A stretch of 64,000 bases of DNA, taken from Chryseobacterium aquaeductus (lineage in GTDB: Bacteria; Bacteroidota; Bacteroidia; Flavobacteriales; Weeksellaceae). Below, in pieces: positions 61,060 through 64,000 of this stretch. Position 1 is the stretch's first letter; every line of letters starts with the position of its first letter. The position numbers and the translations under genes were made by a program. The notes beneath the pieces were generated by a model. The model was not told the DNA's origin, ran no database searches, and worked only from the letters and a program-made list of their open reading frames with translations. The stretch covers positions 2,170,001-2,234,000 of the forward strand of contig NZ_CAJIMS010000001.1 of the NCBI RefSeq assembly GCF_905175375.1, written 5' to 3'.

Positions 61060-61593
61060 TTATTTTGGCTGAACTCGCCCGCTTTTTCTGTCTTGTGATC
61101 TACCTAGAGTATAACCTGTAGCACCACCGATGATTCCACCAACTACAGCACCACCACCACGATTCTTCTTGTTAACAATCGCACCTAATGCTGCACCACT
61201 CACTACACCAATTGCAGTACCTTTTGCAGCTTCACTGATTCCTTTTTTCGCTGTTGTTCCTTGCGAAGAACTTCCGCTGTTGTTGGCTGTACTGTTATTG
61301 CTTGATGATGAATTGTTGTCTCTGTAGATGGTTCTAGTTTCTCTAATGACTTGAGGCTTTGCTGCTGCAGCTGTTCTTTCTTTCTGAACTTCTGCTAAAC
61401 TATCACTTCGTTTTTGTGCTTCATAAGCAAATCTTTCTTTTTCAATAGCGAGTTTTTGTTTTTCAATCTCAAGTTGTCTTGCCTGAAATTCTATTTTTTG
61501 TTGTTCGAGAGATTTTTCTGCTATCTGATCGTCTTTCTTACAGGCCGTCAGTACAATGACCGACACTAATCCTGTTAACAATATATTTTTCAT
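61060..61593 (-). CDS. Lipoprotein with coiled coil and glycine zipper
   Basis: A 177-aa protein. The lipoprotein signal ends LTAC with Cys18. A charged coiled coil (about 30-90, rich in Glu, Lys, Gln) is followed by a Ser/Asn-rich linker and a C-terminal glycine-zipper domain (GTAIGVVSGAALGAIVN, GGGAVVGGIIGGATGYTLG). This is the YMGG/SlyB-like type that packs against membranes. Envelope role likely; exact role unknown. Confidence 0.85.
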   Translation of the reverse strand: MKNILLTGLVSVIVLTACKKDDQIAEKSLEQQKIEFQARQLEIEKQKLAIEKERFAYEAQKRSDSLAEVQKERTAAAAKPQVIRETRTIYRDNNSSSSNNSTANNSGSSSQGTTAKKGISEAAKGTAIGVVSGAALGAIVNKKNRGGGAVVGGIIGGATGYTLGRSQDRKSGRVQPK

Positions 61594-61780
61594 AACTCAA
61601 AATTTTTAATTATTAAGCAACCTGTTGGGTTGTATGTTGTGGTATGTTCAATTATGAAGCCAAGCTTAAGTTAATGAAATGTTAAAATTAATAAGCTGCT
61701 GAGTTTAAGTGGATGAAAAATAGTGAAAATGATATATTTAAAAGTCAAATATTTTTTTGATTCAATATATTTTAAAAACA

Positions 61781-61821
61781 AAAAACCCTAAACTCTGATA
61801 TATCAGTAGAATAGGGTTTTT
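61781..61821 (-). terminator. Terminator downstream of tRNA-Cys
   Basis: AAAAACCCTA (61781-61790) pairs with TAGGGTTTTT (61812-61821), with an inner CTGATATATCAG palindrome. On the - strand it ends in a T-run. It begins 4 bp after the tRNA 3' end. Confidence 0.85.
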
Positions 61822-61824
61822 GTG

Positions 61825-61895
61825 AGGTACCTAGCGGATTCGAACCGCTGTAGATGGTGTTGCAGACCACTGCCTAGCCGCTCGGCCAAAGTACC
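61825..61895 (-). tRNA. tRNA-Cys (GCA anticodon)
   Basis: On the - strand the RNA starts GGTACTTTGGCCGAGCGG and ends AGGTACC plus discriminator T. The anticodon loop CTGCAAC gives anticodon GCA. The T-arm GCGGTTCGAATCCGC is perfect, and the acceptor pairs over seven positions with one G-T. The U73 discriminator is the identity element of tRNA-Cys. CCA is not encoded. Length 71 nt. Confidence 0.96.
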
Positions 61896-61909
61896 ATTTT
61901 TCAGTGGTG

Positions 61910-61917
61910 CAAATATA
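61910..61917 (-). promoter_or_regulatory. tRNA-Cys -7 element TATATTTG
   Basis: The - strand reads TATATTTG, 14 bp before the mature tRNA 5' end, preceded by a run of As. Confidence 0.55.
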
Positions 61918-61945
61918 GGTTTTTTTTTTTAATCGAACAAATTTT

Positions 61946-62455
61946 TCACGCGATTTCTTTACTCCCAATCATATCTATTTCGCTTTTTACTTCAGTTGCA
62001 GCATTGTAATTTTTAATATTTATTACACGTGTATCACTCCATGCATCGTGCCAACCATCAAAGCCAAAAAAAGATAGACCGTCAAAAGGTACGATCCTGG
62101 AAACCGTTCTTATCAAATATTCCTGAAAACTGGGATTTTCACCATCAGTGCCAATCACTTTAGTTCCTGTAATATATTTACCAACTGATCTTCCTTTAGT
62201 AAAATATTCGATCGAAAACATGTAAATTAGATAAACAGATAAGGTGATTATGATATCCTGAAATCTATTCATTTGCGCAAGTTGATTAGTTACATTAATA
62301 AAAAATTCAATGTTAAGCAGCTCATATATTAAATAAGAAAAAGAACCGAAAAGAAAAAATAAAACATAGACAACAATCCTGTCGATGATAAAATTTGCAA
62401 ATCTGATTCCTTTTGAAGCTTTATTGTCCTGAATAATTTTTAGATATTTTTTCAT
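61946..62455 (-). CDS. RDD-family membrane protein
   Basis: A 169-aa protein with two to three transmembrane helices. The RDD signature is present: ASKGIRFANFIIDRIVVYVLFF with the Arg-Asp pair (NFIIDR), and GRSVGKYITGTKVIGTDGENPSFQEYLIRTVSRIVPFDGLSFF. The general function is unknown, possibly ion or solute transport. It lies 33 bp after the DUF4403 gene on the same strand. Confidence 0.9.
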   Translation of the reverse strand: MKKYLKIIQDNKASKGIRFANFIIDRIVVYVLFFLFGSFSYLIYELLNIEFFINVTNQLAQMNRFQDIIITLSVYLIYMFSIEYFTKGRSVGKYITGTKVIGTDGENPSFQEYLIRTVSRIVPFDGLSFFGFDGWHDAWSDTRVINIKNYNAATEVKSEIDMIGSKEIA

Positions 62456-62488
62456 ATTTAATACTGGTTTTAGTTTTTATAATTGTTT

Positions 62489-63850
62489 TTAAAATCCTTT
62501 TAAAGTAAATCTTAAGTTTGCATCGGTGTTAATTACAGCCGTTATTCCGGAGTCGTTCAGTAGAACCTGATGAGGTTTGAGATTAAATACCTTCCCGCTC
62601 ATTTTCAATCCTTTGTAATATTCTTTGTTGAAGGCTTCTTCGATGCTTTTTTTAGATGAAATTTCAAGATCAGAAGTTGGAATTCCATATTCGTCTTCAA
62701 TCATTTTCACGATTTTTCCTTTGAAAAGAGAAGTTGCTAACTTCTGAAGAATGTTGGCTGTTTTAAGCTTAAATTTTGTGTCGGAAAGCACTATTTTTCT
62801 TTTAGTTTCATCATAAACAGGAATACCTGAAATAAAAGCCGTTCCTTTTACATAACCCTCCGTATCAGCTTCTATCATAATCCGGTCGCCTTCGCCATAC
62901 ACTTTGATATCCGAAATTTTCACCTTAGAATCTCTGATGTCAAATTCTTTATTCAAAAAAGTTTTTTTTGCAATATTTGTCGCTTCAGAAAACGGAATAT
63001 TGGCAGTAGTTTGCAATACAAATTTATCTGCTAAAAGCGGAATAAAATTAAAATCTATCACAGCTCTAGTGGGTTGCGAAGCTTCGGGTTTTGTACCTGT
63101 ATACGTTTCCGAAAAAATATCAATTCCTATGTTGGTATTAATTTGATTACCATAGAATTTTAACGGTGTAATATTGACATTAATTGGTGTGATTTTCAGC
63201 CAGGTATTATATTCTTCAGAAATATTAAAGGGTTGCGAAAAAGCATTCCAGGCTAAAACAGCATATTGCTGGAAATTTAGCTGTGAAGCCATTTGTTGAT
63301 CAATAGTTTTACAGAAATTATATTGTTGTTCTTTTAAACTTTTTTCAACCAAAGAAGTAATAGGAATTTCAATTTTACCAAAATCCAGTACAGGTTTTTT
63401 CACCCACTTAAAACCCATAGGTTGTGTAAAAGTGCTTATTGACCAGTTATTTTTAAAACTTAATGCCGTTTTGAAATACATGACCGTTTCAAAAGTTGTC
63501 TCCTGATAAGTGTAAACTCCCAAAGTTCCGATGCCTTTTTCTGCCCAGATTTTTAATGGAACTTCAATCAAAATATTTTGATTGGCATCTCCAACAAGAC
63601 GTATTGGTCGCGTTTTCCAGACTTTTACCTTAAATTGGTCGTTGTCGTTATCAGTGTATGAATTGTCCTGGAAAATCATGTCCTTCACCGAAGCATTAAT
63701 CATGTTGCTGATTTCCGACAACGGAATTGTCACAGGCATCGTAATGCTAGATTTTATTTTCGGAAAATTATAAATGGCATCACCGGACGTGTTACTCTGT
63801 CCAAAAATTCCAATAGAGAGAAATAGAAATAATATGATGAATATCTTCAC
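62489..63850 (-). CDS. DUF4403-family secreted or periplasmic protein
   Basis: A 453-aa protein with a signal peptide (ending IGIFGQ, residue 18). It shows the DUF4403 pattern: SSITMPVTIPLSEISNMINA near the start, VWKTRPIRLVGDANQNILIEVPLKIWAEKGIGTLG, and a repeat of this SMP/BPI-like beta layout in the second half (DIRDSKVKISDIKVYGEGDRIMIEADTEGYVKGTAFISG). Probably a lipid-binding-like fold; function unknown. It follows the truncated gene by 28 bp. Confidence 0.88.
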   Translation of the reverse strand: MKIFIILFLFLSIGIFGQSNTSGDAIYNFPKIKSSITMPVTIPLSEISNMINASVKDMIFQDNSYTDNDNDQFKVKVWKTRPIRLVGDANQNILIEVPLKIWAEKGIGTLGVYTYQETTFETVMYFKTALSFKNNWSISTFTQPMGFKWVKKPVLDFGKIEIPITSLVEKSLKEQQYNFCKTIDQQMASQLNFQQYAVLAWNAFSQPFNISEEYNTWLKITPINVNITPLKFYGNQINTNIGIDIFSETYTGTKPEASQPTRAVIDFNFIPLLADKFVLQTTANIPFSEATNIAKKTFLNKEFDIRDSKVKISDIKVYGEGDRIMIEADTEGYVKGTAFISGIPVYDETKRKIVLSDTKFKLKTANILQKLATSLFKGKIVKMIEDEYGIPTSDLEISSKKSIEEAFNKEYYKGLKMSGKVFNLKPHQVLLNDSGITAVINTDANLRFTLKGF

Positions 63851-63878
63851 AAGATTTTGATTTTTTTAAAACTGAAAA

Positions 63879-64000
63879 TTACTCATTTTCTGTAATTCCG
63901 CCTAGTAAAAAGCTTTTTTCCAGCTCGATACTTGCACCTTTCATCTCACCTTTCATGGGCGGACTGGTTTTGGTAATTCTTAATTTGATGTAAGATATCT
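63879..64000 (-). CDS. 3' end of an unidentified gene (cut by window edge)
   Basis: The last 39 codons of a - strand gene, ending IELEKSFLLGGITENE and TAA. The frame is open to the window end. Too little remains to name a family. It is upstream of DUF4403 and likely in the same transcript. Confidence 0.7.
   Translation of the reverse strand, partial: ISYIKLRITKTSPPMKGEMKGASIELEKSFLLGGITENE

Overview
The window looks like chromosomal DNA of a flavobacterium of the Chryseobacterium/Weeksellaceae kind (Bacteroidota). The evidence is AT-rich DNA, promoters of the Bacteroidota type (TTTG or TTG, about 19-22 bp, then TAnnTTTG), three secreted proteins with C-terminal type IX secretion (T9SS) sorting domains, a class II HMG-CoA reductase, a TamL-type lipoprotein, and many outer-membrane beta-barrels. 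I see no phage, insertion sequence, rRNA or CRISPR array. The genus name is inference.

Layout. 1-5330 (+): 3' end of tamB, tamL and a YihY/BrkB membrane protein, followed by a repeat-rich gap. 5662-14218 (-): htpG, recA, an MpaB-type oxygenase gene split by a one-base frameshift in an A7 tract, a T9SS-secreted reprolysin-like protease preceded by a small lipoprotein gene, and sucC. 14511-19576 (+): a compact export operon (TetR regulator, ABC exporter, HlyD adaptor, TolC channel) whose ABC ATPase keeps Walker A but has lost nearly every other catalytic motif. 19639-22604 (-): an overlapping operon of HMG-CoA reductase, a 55-aa membrane protein, a DUF3298-like protein and DUF423. 22976-25766 (+): a radical SAM protein and its TIGR03915/DUF4130 partner, separated by a ParDE toxin-antitoxin pair. 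25927-27955 (+): pfkA and gapA.

28029-40514: MscS channel, 1-Cys peroxiredoxin, small porin, TonB siderophore receptor, Gfo/Idh/MocA oxidoreductase with a 52-aa membrane protein, ABC-F ATPase, Na+/H+ antiporter, DUF1761 protein, FemAB/GNAT-like protein and a GH25 muramidase. 40580-46182: type II NADH dehydrogenase, trmD, an endonuclease/exonuclease/phosphatase protein, Lrp regulator, deoC and dusB. 46287-54432: a 1077-aa outer-membrane protein, two T9SS cargo proteins with near-matching sorting domains, and a 939-aa protein joining a zinc-ligand-less M1-peptidase-like domain to a C-terminal barrel. 54507-64000: a eukaryote-like OPRT-OMP decarboxylase fusion, HEYGH membrane protein, DUF1232 protein, aroC with two thioredoxin-fold proteins, a polytopic membrane protein, glycine-zipper lipoprotein, tRNA-Cys, RDD protein, DUF4403 protein and a truncated gene.

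Most of the window is housekeeping or envelope biology. The points most worth following are the ABC exporter with degenerate catalytic motifs, the M1-like pseudopeptidase-barrel fusion, the eukaryote-type UMP synthase, the frameshifted MpaB gene, the toxin-antitoxin pair inside a DNA-repair gene pair, two genes whose start codon directly follows a terminator-like hairpin and T7 tract, two small membrane-protein genes that are easy to miss, and several structured intergenic repeats.
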